From an uncultured Collinsella sp. (GTDB lineage: Bacteria > Actinomycetota > Coriobacteriia > Coriobacteriales > Coriobacteriaceae), in NCBI GenBank assembly GCA_900546455.1, contig URCS01000020.1:1-34083 (forward strand): a DNA stretch of 34,083 nucleotides, given 5' to 3'. Shown one piece after another: positions 1 through 7,225 of this stretch; positions within the stretch are counted from its first letter, which is position 1, and every line of letters starts with the position of its first letter. The notes below the pieces were generated by a model. It did not search any database. It was not told the origin of the DNA and worked only from the letters and a program-made list of their open reading frames with translations. The position numbers and the translations under genes are program-made.

Positions 1-45
1 CAGGGGAGCTGGCGCTGTGCGACGGCGTCGCGCCATCGTCGAGCC

Positions 46-1311
46 TTATGTGGGCTCGGCCAAAAAGTCGATGGCATACTGAGCGGCTACCATGGAGCCC
101 TTGGCGAGCACGCTCTCGTCGATCTTATAGAAGCAGGAGTGCTGGGCATAGGTGGCGCCGATCTGGGGGTTGCGCGTGCCAACAAAGGCGAGCACGCCCG
201 GTACGCGGCGCAGATACTCCGAGAAGTCCTCGCCCGAAAGCGTGCCGCGGTAATGGCCCTCGCCTGCGGGGCCCAGGCACTTGAGCACAGCTTGGCGGCA
301 GCGCTCGCTCGAGGCAGCATCGTTTTCGACCTTGTAGTTGGCGATGGTGTAGTCGGTGAGTTCGGCCTCGGCGCCTAGCGCTGCTGCGGTGTGCTCCACG
401 ATGCGGCGCATAAGCTCGGGCATCTCCTCATGCGTTTTGTCGCCATAGGTGCGCACCGTGCCGGCGAGGTACGCCGTGCCGGCGATAACGTTGCGCGCGG
501 TGCCGCCGTGCAGCTCGCCGACGGTGATGACGGCGGGTTCGTAGGGGCTAATCTCGCGCGAGACGATGGTCTGCAGGGCGTTGACGATCTCTGCCGCAAC
601 CATAACGGCGTCGTGGCCGCGCTGGGGCATGGCGCCATGGCACGAGGTGCCGCGGACGTCGATGCGGAACCAGTCGGTGTTTGCCATGCGTGGGCCGGGC
701 TCGCAGCTTACGGTACCGGCGTCGACCTCGCTCCAGATGTGCGCGGCGTAGGCGCCATCGACGCCGTCGAGCACGCCCGTGCCGATCATGAGTTTGGCGC
801 CCTGACCGTTTTCCTCGCTGGGCTGGAAGACGATGCGGACTTCGCCGTGGATGTCGTCGGTCATATGGCGCAGGATCTGCAGCGTGCCGAGCATCATGGC
901 GATATGGCAGTCGTGGCCGCAAGCGTGCATGCAGCCCTCGTTGACGCTGGCGAACTCCTCGCCGGTCTGCTCGGTGACGGGCAGGGCGTCGATGTCGGCG
1001 CGCAGCAGGATGCGGCGGCGTGGCGTGCCGTCCTCGCGGTAGGCATCCGGCGCGGTACCGCGAAGCGTTGCCACCAAGCCGGTCTTGAGCGGACGCTCGT
1101 AGGGGATATTCATGGCGTCGAGCTGGTTGGCGATGTCGGAGGTCGTGCGCTCCTCGGCAAGGCTCAGCTCCGGGTGCTTATGGAAGTGCCGGCGCTGCTT
1201 GATGATATAGGGTTCAAACTCGGTAGCGATATCTTTGATGGCTGCGGTGACGTCGTCAGCCGCGCGAGCCTCGGTCGCCGCCATAATCTGCTGTGCCTTG
1301 GTCTTCGTCAT
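46..1311 (-). CDS. M20-family amidohydrolase (N-acyl-amino-acid / hippurate hydrolase type)
   Basis: A metal-dependent cytoplasmic hydrolase predicted to release an amino acid from an N-acylated or peptide-like substrate; the exact substrate cannot be read from sequence. M20 signatures are in order: RADIDALP (residues 104-111), HACGHDCH (129-136, metal ligands Cys and His), PSEENGQG (164-171, catalytic and metal glutamates), a mid-protein AAHIWS and a C-terminal HSCFYKID carrying the last histidine. The 421-residue length fits the family. The frame stays open to 1704, but the start at 1311 is preferred: it has an AAGGAG ribosome site 8 nt upstream, and the extension overlaps the divergent gene and looks unlike the family. 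It is transcribed away from the amidohydrolase at 1480, so the two may share a control region. Family assignment is firm; substrate is open. Confidence 0.9.
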   Translation of the reverse strand: MTKTKAQQIMAATEARAADDVTAAIKDIATEFEPYIIKQRRHFHKHPELSLAEERTTSDIANQLDAMNIPYERPLKTGLVATLRGTAPDAYREDGTPRRRILLRADIDALPVTEQTGEEFASVNEGCMHACGHDCHIAMMLGTLQILRHMTDDIHGEVRIVFQPSEENGQGAKLMIGTGVLDGVDGAYAAHIWSEVDAGTVSCEPGPRMANTDWFRIDVRGTSCHGAMPQRGHDAVMVAAEIVNALQTIVSREISPYEPAVITVGELHGGTARNVIAGTAYLAGTVRTYGDKTHEEMPELMRRIVEHTAAALGAEAELTDYTIANYKVENDAASSERCRQAVLKCLGPAGEGHYRGTLSGEDFSEYLRRVPGVLAFVGTRNPQIGATYAQHSCFYKIDESVLAKGSMVAAQYAIDFLAEPT

Positions 1312-1362
1312 GGTCGATTTGCTCCTTGCTGGGTTGATCGCAAAATCGTACAGGCTCTCTCC

Positions 1363-1392
1363 AGTATGCCACCTGCCGCTAGGGCTGGTAAA
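1363..1392 (-). promoter_or_regulatory. Candidate promoter for the M20 amidohydrolase
   Basis: On the minus strand TTTACC (1387-1392) and CATACT (1363-1368) are separated by 18 nt, about 50 nt upstream of the start codon. The -10 is a good match to the sigma-70 consensus and the -35 a fair one. Inferred from sequence only. Confidence 0.4.
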
Positions 1393-1479
1393 GTTGCCGT
1401 TTGCCGCTTGGGGTTTTGTTACAAGGGCGGGGGAGTACACTCGGGGGTGTTGAATTTCCTGCCAGAGATGGGGATGCCC

Positions 1480-3117
1480 ATGCAGCATATCGATCGGATT
1501 ATCCGCTCCAAGAACGTTTTTACCGCCCAAGACGGCATCGATACCGCCCGCGAGCTGGCGATTGCCATTGCGGGCGATCGCATCGTCGCTGTCGGCGCAT
1601 CCGATGACGTGGTTGCCGCCGCCCCTGCCGCCACGCCGGTGGTCGATTACGGCGAACAATTTATCTGCCCCGGTTTCCATGATGCGCACCTGCACTTCTT
1701 CCATACCTCGGTCGGCTCCTCACCGTATATGCTCATGGATATGGGCACGTCAGAGGCGGCACTGGTGCAGCATGCGCTCGAGTTTTCCCAGGGCCTGCCC
1801 GACGACGCCTGGGTCGTGACCCAGGGCTGGCGCGATTACCGCTGGGATCCGCCTGAGCATCCTACCAAGGCCTCCCTCGACGCCGCCTTCCCCGGTCGCC
1901 CCTGTGTTATGTATTCGGGCGATGGGCATACGCTGTGGCTCAACAGCCGCGCACTCGAAGCCCTCGGCGTGACGCGTGACAGCGAGCCTCCGGCGGGTGG
2001 CAGTTACGACAAAGACTCAAACGGTGAGCTTACGGGTATTGCCCACGAGGCAGCTGCTATGCAGCTGCTGCCGCGCTGCCTGGAATGGCTGGGCGAGGAC
2101 CGCATCGCGAGCGCTTACGGCGACCAGATGAAGCGCATGGCCGAGCAAGGCATCACCTCAATCTGCGATATGTCGCTCATGCCCATGCCGGGCTGCGACT
2201 TTATTCGCGACGATGTTTACGACAAGCTGCAGGCCGCCGGCAAGCTGGGCATCCGCGCCCATCTGTTTCCCACGCTGCTGGATGACCAATCGCGCTTGGA
2301 GGAACTCCAGACCCGCTACGCAAACAACGCGCTGCTCTCGGCGCCAGGATTTAAACAGTTCTTCGACGGCGTGTCGAGCGAGCATACCGCATGCCTCACT
2401 GAGCCCTATACCAACCCGCGCTTCCCGGGTGACCAGGGGCGCCTGACGGTTCCTGTCGAGCGCATGCGCAAGTTGGTTCTGGCGGCAGCCGAGCGCGGCC
2501 ACACCGTGCGCATCCACGTTATCGGCGACGGTGCCATCCATGCCGCACTCGATATCTTTGAGGAGGCGGCAGAGCTCTACGGTCTGCCGCCGCACGGTCA
2601 TAATACGCTTGAGCATTTGGAGAATCTGCTGCCTCAGGACATCGATCGTCTGCGCAAGCTCAACGTCATTGCCTCGAGCCAGCCTTGCCACATCACGCTC
2701 GACCCGGGTGGCCCGGAGCGCGACCTGGGTCTGGAACGCAGCCGCATCATGTGGCCGTTTGCGACCTATAAGCAGCGCGGCATCCGCCAGGCTTTCGGTA
2801 CCGATAGCCCCATCACAGCCGTTACCAGCATGAACGTGCTCTACACGGCTATTGCGCGCCAAGACCCCCGCAGCCACTGGCCTGAAGGCGGCTGGCTCCC
2901 CAGCGAGCGCATCGACGCGGCTACAGCTCTGCGCAACTACACGCTTGGCAGCGCGTACGCAGCGGGCGACGAGCAAAACCTCGGCAGCCTGGAGCCCGGC
3001 AAATACGCCGACCTGGTAGTCCTGGACCAAAACCCGCTCACCATTGACCCCCAAGAACTCCAGGCTACCAAGGTTCAGGCAACCTATCTGGCAGGCAACT
3101 TGATTTACGAGCGCTGA
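1480..3117 (+). CDS. Amidohydrolase family 3 protein (YtcJ-like)
   Basis: A 545-residue member of the metal-dependent amidohydrolase superfamily, YtcJ / N-substituted formamide deformylase-like branch. The N-terminal beta-sandwich is followed by the metal-binding DAHLH (residues 68-72) after the typical FICPGFHD. Later come VRIHVIGDGAIHAALD, a TLEHLE segment and AFGTDSPI, which supply the other expected histidines and aspartate. The C-terminus has the usual LEPGKYADLVVLDQNPL strand returning to the sandwich. The family removes acyl or formyl groups or opens cyclic amides; the substrate here is unknown. The start is uncertain: ATG at 1480 has GGGGA five bases upstream, while ATG 1468 or GTG 1447 (GGGGGAG 11 nt upstream) are alternatives. 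The much longer open frame from 391 is antisense to the M20 gene and is not used. Confidence 0.87.
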   Translation: MQHIDRIIRSKNVFTAQDGIDTARELAIAIAGDRIVAVGASDDVVAAAPAATPVVDYGEQFICPGFHDAHLHFFHTSVGSSPYMLMDMGTSEAALVQHALEFSQGLPDDAWVVTQGWRDYRWDPPEHPTKASLDAAFPGRPCVMYSGDGHTLWLNSRALEALGVTRDSEPPAGGSYDKDSNGELTGIAHEAAAMQLLPRCLEWLGEDRIASAYGDQMKRMAEQGITSICDMSLMPMPGCDFIRDDVYDKLQAAGKLGIRAHLFPTLLDDQSRLEELQTRYANNALLSAPGFKQFFDGVSSEHTACLTEPYTNPRFPGDQGRLTVPVERMRKLVLAAAERGHTVRIHVIGDGAIHAALDIFEEAAELYGLPPHGHNTLEHLENLLPQDIDRLRKLNVIASSQPCHITLDPGGPERDLGLERSRIMWPFATYKQRGIRQAFGTDSPITAVTSMNVLYTAIARQDPRSHWPEGGWLPSERIDAATALRNYTLGSAYAAGDEQNLGSLEPGKYADLVVLDQNPLTIDPQELQATKVQATYLAGNLIYER

Positions 3118-3133
3118 TGCTCGTACCGTATCG

Positions 3134-3185
3134 ACAAACGCGGCTCGGGCGGTTAATTTTGGGACGGCGCTCGAGCCGCGTTTGT
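3134..3185. terminator. Hairpin downstream of the YtcJ-like gene
   Basis: Perfect 14-bp arms, ACAAACGCGGCTCG (3134-3147) and its complement (3172-3185), enclose a 24-nt loop 16 nt after the stop codon. There is no clear T-run, so it may be a processing or stability hairpin instead of a classical intrinsic terminator. Confidence 0.5.
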
Positions 3186-3374
3186 ATATCGGTGGGGACC
3201 CGTTATGAGCGTTCCCGCTCTGCTTGATTTGGACGCGGGGCGGAGGCGCAGCTGCCCCGTGCACTCAATTTGGACATCAGTAATGCCGTCTCTTGGTGTT
3301 TTGCATACTTTCCATTGCAGATTGCATAAAAAGGCTGGGATGTTCTTTCTGGTCCTGATGTACCCCCGCCCGGG

Positions 3375-3612
3375 CCGTGCAAAAAACGGAGTATTCAGCA
3401 ACGCAAGCCCCGCCGGCGCCGCTGCAGTCGGGTAGCATCGCGGAGCTCGATGACATTTTGTGGTCCGGTACGGCGCGAAGTACGCCTATTTGCCCCAACG
3501 GGGTCTGCCCACCGACCAAAATCGCCCGCTGAAGGCGTCCTTGGGACCAATAAGGAATGTCCAGTGCGTATGCAGCCGTCCTGGTCTGCTGAATACTCCC
3601 AAAAATGCACGG
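3375..3612. repeat. 238-bp inverted-repeat-bounded element (MITE-like or structured RNA)
   Basis: Both ends are 26-nt arms arranged alike. The left is CCGTGCA, six bases, GGAGTATTCAGCA (3375-3400). The right is its complement (3587-3612), with only the central six bases not pairing (AAAAAC against TTTTTG read on the same strand). Weaker complementarity continues just outside the arms, in C/G runs on each side. No transposase is inside and the interior has no convincing gene. This could be a non-autonomous mobile element or a structured transcript; sequence alone does not decide. Confidence 0.5.
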
Positions 3613-3689
3613 TGCTCCCCGGGGGACCCGTGCGTGTGGCGAAAACCATGCCCATGTCGCTATCCGCATCGCCATTTTGCTGCACTGAC

Positions 3690-3901
3690 TTTTCCTGAAT
3701 GCCGGGCCCGATAACGTCGACTCAGCTCCCGTGTGGCGCCGGAGGGGCGGGGCATAAGGTTTATCGCGAGTTCCGCACGAGCCGAAGGCCACTTAATGTG
3801 GCCTTCGTGCGAGCAGGACTGCCCGAGCAGGAAACCTTATGCCCCGCCCCTCCGGAGCCACACGGGAGCCACTGCCAAGTTATCCCCCGGCATTCAGAAA
3901 A
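3690..3901. repeat. Long nested imperfect palindrome upstream of groES
   Basis: The core arms are 38 nt (3725-3762 and 3832-3869) with a single mismatch, bounding exactly 145 bp. Inside is a second hairpin, CGAAGGCCAC (3783-3792) / TTAAT / complement (3798-3807). Outside the core the pairing resumes: TTTTCCTGAATGCCGGG (3690-3706) against CCCGGCATTCAGAAAA (3886-3901), and GATAAC on both sides, separated by about nine unpaired bases per arm. The whole 212 bp would fold into one long rod or extrude as a cruciform. It lies about 140 bp before groES. Confidence 0.8.
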
Positions 3902-4001
3902 TCTAAGTGCCAAAAAATAAGATTTTTTGACTCCGTGTTGTATAACCCGCCATTCGTGGGTACCATTCAACGCGTACGCAAACAAAAAGGGTTAATTCGC
4001 G

Positions 4002-4010
4002 TGGTATAAC
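4002..4010 (+). promoter_or_regulatory. Candidate extended -10 promoter for groESL
   Basis: TGGTATAAC matches an extended -10 (TGn plus TATAAT-like hexamer) 28 nt before the groES start. No convincing -35 is present at 16-18 nt. A similar TGTATAACC occurs 64 bp upstream (around 3939-3947). No CIRCE (TTAGCACTC-N9-GAGTGCTAA) or HAIR-type palindrome is visible, so the heat-shock control of this operon is not evident. Confidence 0.4.
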
Positions 4011-4038
4011 CGCGCGGCCCAAAAAGGAGGAGACAAGC

Positions 4039-4332
4039 ATGTCGTCTTTGAAGCCGCTTGCAGATCGTGTTCTGGTCAAGCCCGACGAGGCCGAGCAGAA
4101 GACCGCTTCTGGTCTGTATATCGCCAGCAACGCTCAGGAGAAGCCGCAGCGCGGCACCATCGTTGCCGTTGGCGCCGGCAAGGTCAACGACAAGGGTGAG
4201 CGCATCCCCATGGACGTCAAGGTCGGTGACGTTGTCATCTACGGTAAGTTCGGTGGCAACGAGGTCAAGGTCGACGGCGAGAAGTATCTGCTGATGCGCG
4301 CCGACGACATCTACGCTATCGTCGAGGCCTAG
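4039..4332 (+). CDS. groES: Co-chaperonin GroES (Hsp10)
   Basis: A 97-residue cap protein that forms the heptameric lid on the GroEL folding chamber in the cytosol. The N-terminal LKPLADRVLVKPDEAEQKTASGLYI contains the mobile loop that docks on GroEL. The rest (GTIVAVGAGKV, VGDVVIYGKFGGNEVKVDGEKYLLM, DDIYAIVE) is the canonical Hsp10 beta-barrel. Length is normal. The AAGGAGG ribosome site sits 9 nt before the ATG. groEL begins 96 nt downstream with no terminator between, so the two are cotranscribed. Confidence 0.98.
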   Translation: MSSLKPLADRVLVKPDEAEQKTASGLYIASNAQEKPQRGTIVAVGAGKVNDKGERIPMDVKVGDVVIYGKFGGNEVKVDGEKYLLMRADDIYAIVEA

Positions 4333-4428
4333 TCTCGTCAGAATCTCTGATTCGTCTTTGAACGCGCCCGCCGCATAGGACTCGGAAGCGGCGACGCGAG
4401 TCACATTTCTTTTGGAGGATTACCTACC

Positions 4429-6066
4429 ATGGCAAAGAACATTACGTTCAACACCGATGCCCGCGCTAAGCTTGCCAAGGGCGTCAACACTCTGGCCGAC
4501 GCCGTTACCGTCACCATGGGCCCCAAGGGTCGCTACGTTGCGCTGCAGCGCACGTTCGGTGCCCCGACCATCACCAACGACGGCGTTTCCGTCGCCAAGG
4601 AGATCGAGCTCGAGGACAACATCGAGAACATGGGCGCTCAGCTGGTGAAGGAGGTTGCCACCAAGACCAACGACACCGTGGGTGACGGCACCACCACCGC
4701 AACCCTGCTCGCCCAGGCCATCGTCAACGACGGTCTGCGCAACGTCGCCGCTGGCGCCAACCCGCTGGCCATCCGTCGCGGCATCGACAAGGCCGTCAAC
4801 GCCGCCGTCGCCGAGATGAAGAAGCAGGCCAAGCCGGTCGAGACCAAGGAGCAGATCGCTTCCGTCGGTACCATCTCCGCCGGTGACCCCGAGGTCGGCG
4901 AGAAGATCGCCGAGGCCATGGAGGTCGTGGGCAAGGACGGCGTCATCACCGTCGAGGATTCCCAGACGTTCGACATCACCATCGACACCGTCGAGGGCAT
5001 GCAGTTCGACAAGGGCTATGTCTCCGCTTACTTCGTCACGGACAACGACCGCATGGAGGCCGTGATGAAGGATCCGTACATCCTCATCACCGACCAGAAG
5101 ATCTCCAGCGTTCAGGACATCATGCCCGTTCTCGAGGCTGTCCAGCGCGCTGGCCGTGGCCTGCTCATCATCGCTGAGGACATCGACGGCGAGGCTCTGC
5201 CTACCCTGGTCCTCAACAAGATCCGTGGCGCCCTCAACGTCTGCGCCGTTAAGGCCCCGGGCTACGGCGATCGCCGCAAGCGCATCCTCGAGGACATCGC
5301 CGTCCTCACCGGTGGCCAGGCTGCCCTGGACGAGCTGGGCGTGAAGGTCGCTGACATTACCGCCGATATGCTCGGTACCGCTAAGTCCGTCACCATCTCC
5401 AAGGACAACACCGTCGTCGTCGGCGGCGCTGGCTCCAAGGAGGCCATCGACGCTCGTATCGCTCAGATCAAGGGTGAGATGGAGAACACCACCTCTGACT
5501 TCGACCGTGAGAAGCTCCAGGAGCGCCTGGCCAAGCTCTCCGGTGGCGTTGCCGTCATCAAGGTCGGCGCTGCTACCGAGTCCGAGCTCAAGGAGATCAA
5601 GCATCGCGTCGAGGACGCCCTGCAGGCTACCCGCGCTGCTGTCGAGGAGGGCATCGTCGCCGGTGGCGGCGTCGCCTTCATGGACGCTGCTCCTGCGCTC
5701 GACGCCGTTGAGCTTGACGACCCCGAGGAGAAGATCGGCGTCGATATCGTCAAGAAGGCTCTGACCGCTCCGGTCGCTACCATCGCCAAGAACGCTGGCT
5801 TTGAGGGCGCTGTCGTGGTCGACAAGGTTGCCGAGCTGCCTGCCGGCCAGGGTCTCAACTCTGCCAACGGCGAGTGGGGCGACATGATCGAGATGGGCGT
5901 CCTCGACCCCGTCAAGGTCAGCCGCGTCACCCTGCAGAACGCTGCTTCTGTCGCCAGCCTGATCCTCATCACCGAGGCCACCGTCTCCGATGTGCCCAAA
6001 AACACTCAGCTTGAGGACGCTATCGCTGCTGCTACCGCTGGTCAGCAGGGCGGCGGTATGTACTAA
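4429..6066 (+). CDS. groEL: Chaperonin GroEL (Hsp60)
   Basis: The 545-residue ATP-driven folding chamber subunit, forming a double heptameric ring with GroES. The equatorial domain carries the nucleotide-binding GDGTTT (residues 85-90) following TVTMGPKGR; the apical domain contains VEGMQFDKGYVSAYFVT. The C-terminal equatorial half includes EEGIVAGGGVAF, and the protein ends with a short GGGMY tail in place of a long GGM repeat. The TTGGAGG ribosome site lies 10 nt upstream. It is the second gene of groESL. The codon usage is strongly biased to C- and G-ending codons, typical of high expression. The very long minus-strand frame opposite it is a by-product of that bias. Confidence 0.99.
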   Translation: MAKNITFNTDARAKLAKGVNTLADAVTVTMGPKGRYVALQRTFGAPTITNDGVSVAKEIELEDNIENMGAQLVKEVATKTNDTVGDGTTTATLLAQAIVNDGLRNVAAGANPLAIRRGIDKAVNAAVAEMKKQAKPVETKEQIASVGTISAGDPEVGEKIAEAMEVVGKDGVITVEDSQTFDITIDTVEGMQFDKGYVSAYFVTDNDRMEAVMKDPYILITDQKISSVQDIMPVLEAVQRAGRGLLIIAEDIDGEALPTLVLNKIRGALNVCAVKAPGYGDRRKRILEDIAVLTGGQAALDELGVKVADITADMLGTAKSVTISKDNTVVVGGAGSKEAIDARIAQIKGEMENTTSDFDREKLQERLAKLSGGVAVIKVGAATESELKEIKHRVEDALQATRAAVEEGIVAGGGVAFMDAAPALDAVELDDPEEKIGVDIVKKALTAPVATIAKNAGFEGAVVVDKVAELPAGQGLNSANGEWGDMIEMGVLDPVKVSRVTLQNAASVASLILITEATVSDVPKNTQLEDAIAAATAGQQGGGMY

Positions 6067-6252
6067 GGCCGACAAGGTCTAGAACTCCCACCGGGAATCC
6101 GGGGGCGGGACGGGGACTTCTCTCCGGAACGTCCTCGGACATGCAAAGAGGCTCCGCATCGCGCTTCGCGCTGCGGAGCCTCTTTGCGTCCTGCGGAATA
6201 TTCCGGAGAGAAGTCCCCGTCCCGCCCCCGGATTCCCTGCGTTTACGGCCTT
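6065..6252. repeat. Nested perfect palindrome directly downstream of groEL
   Basis: Outer arms of 37 nt (6093-6129 and 6201-6237) are perfectly complementary and bound exactly 145 bp. Inside, 16-nt arms (6143-6158 and 6172-6187) are also perfect, and inside those GCGC-TTC-GCGC (6161-6171) closes the tip. AAGGCCG (6065-6071, overlapping the groEL stop) pairs with CGGCCTT (6246-6252). There is no T-run after it. It could stop or stabilise the groESL message, or be a mobile palindromic repeat. Its architecture matches the palindrome upstream of groES. Confidence 0.85.
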
Positions 6253-6307
6253 GAGGTCGGCGGGCGGAGAAGGATGTGGTCGATAGGGATACGTGTCCCC
6301 TTCGCTG

Positions 6308-6326
6308 TTTCGCGCTTTGCGCGAAA
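6308..6326. other. Small hairpin in the groEL-ribU gap
   Basis: TTTCGCGC / TTT / GCGCGAAA is a perfect 8-bp stem with a 3-nt loop. Apart from this and the weak pair GGCGGAG...CTCCGCC around it, I see no gene or site in 6253-6403. Confidence 0.5.
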
Positions 6327-6403
6327 GGCGCGTTACTTTGGGATGGGTGGGGAACGTGGTTGTTTTGGCAACTGATCTCCGCCACAAATTACCCTTGGCA
6401 TAC

Positions 6404-6431
6404 TTGCGCGAAAGCCTACTGGTGCTACACT
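6404..6431 (+). promoter_or_regulatory. Promoter of the riboflavin-transport operon
   Basis: TTGCGC (6404-6409) and TACACT (6426-6431) are 16 nt apart, and the -10 is preceded by TGC, giving an extended -10. Transcription would start close to 6439, just before the first paired bases of the riboswitch, which supports the assignment. Confidence 0.6.
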
Positions 6432-6442
6432 TGCAATTGCTG

Positions 6443-6622
6443 TTTCAGGGCGGGGTGAAATTCCCCACTGGCGGTAAATCGGGCGGTGCCAAAGGGGTAC
6501 CGTGGCGCAGGTAAAGTGCCTGCGACCGAGCCGATGAGTCCGCGACCCGTGTGTGCGTTGGTTCGCATGCCGGCTGAACTGGTGAGATCCCAGTACCAAC
6601 GGTTAGAGTCCGGATGAAAGAG
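6443..6622 (+). promoter_or_regulatory. FMN riboswitch (RFN element)
   Basis: The conserved FMN aptamer blocks are present in order: CAGGGCGGGGTGAAATTCCC near 6446, ACTGGCGGTAAAT, TGCGACCGAGCCGATGAGTC-like central helices, and the closing GAGTCCGGATGAAAGAGG near 6605-6622. The closing stem pairs TTTCA with TGAAA. A variable helix at about 6540-6575 is enlarged. No terminator hairpin with a T-run lies between the aptamer and the ribU start. The ribosome site (AGAGGCAGGTG) abuts the closing stem, so FMN probably represses at the level of translation initiation. This last point is inference. Confidence 0.95.
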
Positions 6623-6634
6623 GCAGGTGATCTT

Positions 6635-7225
6635 ATGTCTGAACAGTCGCAGCATATCCATTTTGAGAACACGAATAGGTGGAGCACCAAACAGCTCGTT
6701 ACCATGGCGCTGATGTGCGCCTTGGGCGCCCTGTTTATGTATGTGCAGCTGCCCATCCTTCCTTCGGCGCCGTTTTTGACGTATGACCCGTCGCTGGTGC
6801 CGGCGATGGTGTGTGGATTTGCGTATGGCCCTGGTGCCGGCACAGCTGTTGCCGCTATGGCGATCGTTATCCATGCGCTTACCACGGGCGATTGGGTCGG
6901 TGCGCTTATGAACTTGGTTGCCACGCTGGGCTATATTCTGCCTGCGGCTATCGTCTATCAGAAGATGCACACCTACAAGGGTGCCGTGATTGGCCTGGTG
7001 CTCGGCGTCATTGCCGCTACAGCGCTGTCTATGGTCGCAAACCTTACTATTGGCGTATGGTTCTGGTATGGCTCGGCCGATGTGATTCTGCCGCTCATGC
7101 TTCCCGCTGTTTTGCCGTTTAACCTCGTCAAGACTGTGCTTAACTCGGTACTCACGCTGGCGGTGTACAAGGCGGTCTCTAATCTCATCACGCCCAAGAA
7201 GGACCAGGTCAAAGGCCGCGCATGA
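6635..7225 (+). CDS. ribU: Riboflavin ECF transporter substrate-binding subunit (RibU)
   Basis: A 196-residue integral membrane S-component that captures riboflavin and hands it to the ECF energising module. Hydrophobic segments run through the protein; LVTMALMCALGALFMYVQLPILPSAPFL followed by YDPSLVPAMVCGFAYGPGAG is the typical RibU-like ECF S-component N-terminus. An upstream in-frame ATG at 6614 lies inside the riboswitch closing stem, so ATG 6635, with the AGAGGCAGG ribosome site, is preferred. The FMN riboswitch in front supports a riboflavin substrate. Its stop overlaps the start of the ATPase gene (ATGA), indicating translational coupling. Confidence 0.92.
   Translation: MSEQSQHIHFENTNRWSTKQLVTMALMCALGALFMYVQLPILPSAPFLTYDPSLVPAMVCGFAYGPGAGTAVAAMAIVIHALTTGDWVGALMNLVATLGYILPAAIVYQKMHTYKGAVIGLVLGVIAATALSMVANLTIGVWFWYGSADVILPLMLPAVLPFNLVKTVLNSVLTLAVYKAVSNLITPKKDQVKGRA

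Larger units (their letters stand above)
3118..4038. other. 921-bp gene-free gap upstream of groES
   Basis: No open frame here has a ribosome site and a recognisable product. The gap holds a 14-bp-stem hairpin (3134-3185), an imperfect inverted-repeat element (3375-3612), a 212-bp imperfect palindrome (3690-3901) and the groES promoter region. I see nothing definite in 3186-3374 or 3613-3689. The clustering of inverted repeats suggests a landing zone for small non-coding elements. Confidence 0.7.

Noticed and set aside
391..1479. N-terminal extension of the YtcJ-like gene back to 391
   Set aside because: It is antisense to the clear M20 gene and precedes the normal family N-terminus; a start near 1480 is consistent with the protein family.
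1312..1704. N-terminal extension of the M20 gene to 1704
   Set aside because: The extension overlaps the divergent gene and the ATG at 1311 has a good ribosome site.
3277..3792. 171-codon minus-strand frame (and a 96-codon frame at 3395-3685) in the gap before groES
   Set aside because: No ribosome site or family resemblance, and the frame runs across the inverted-repeat element and into the large palindrome.
3927..3946. TTGACT plus TATAAC as a groES promoter
   Set aside because: The two hexamers are only 8 nt apart, far from the 16-18 nt needed.
3902..4038. CIRCE or HAIR heat-shock operator upstream of groES
   Set aside because: Searched by eye for TTAGCACTC/GAGTGCTAA and CTTGAGT-type repeats; none was found.
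4420..6075. 551-codon minus-strand open frame opposite groEL
   Set aside because: It mirrors the strongly C/G-ending codon usage of groEL, has Asp/Gly/Leu-rich low-complexity translation and no ribosome site; groEL itself is certain.
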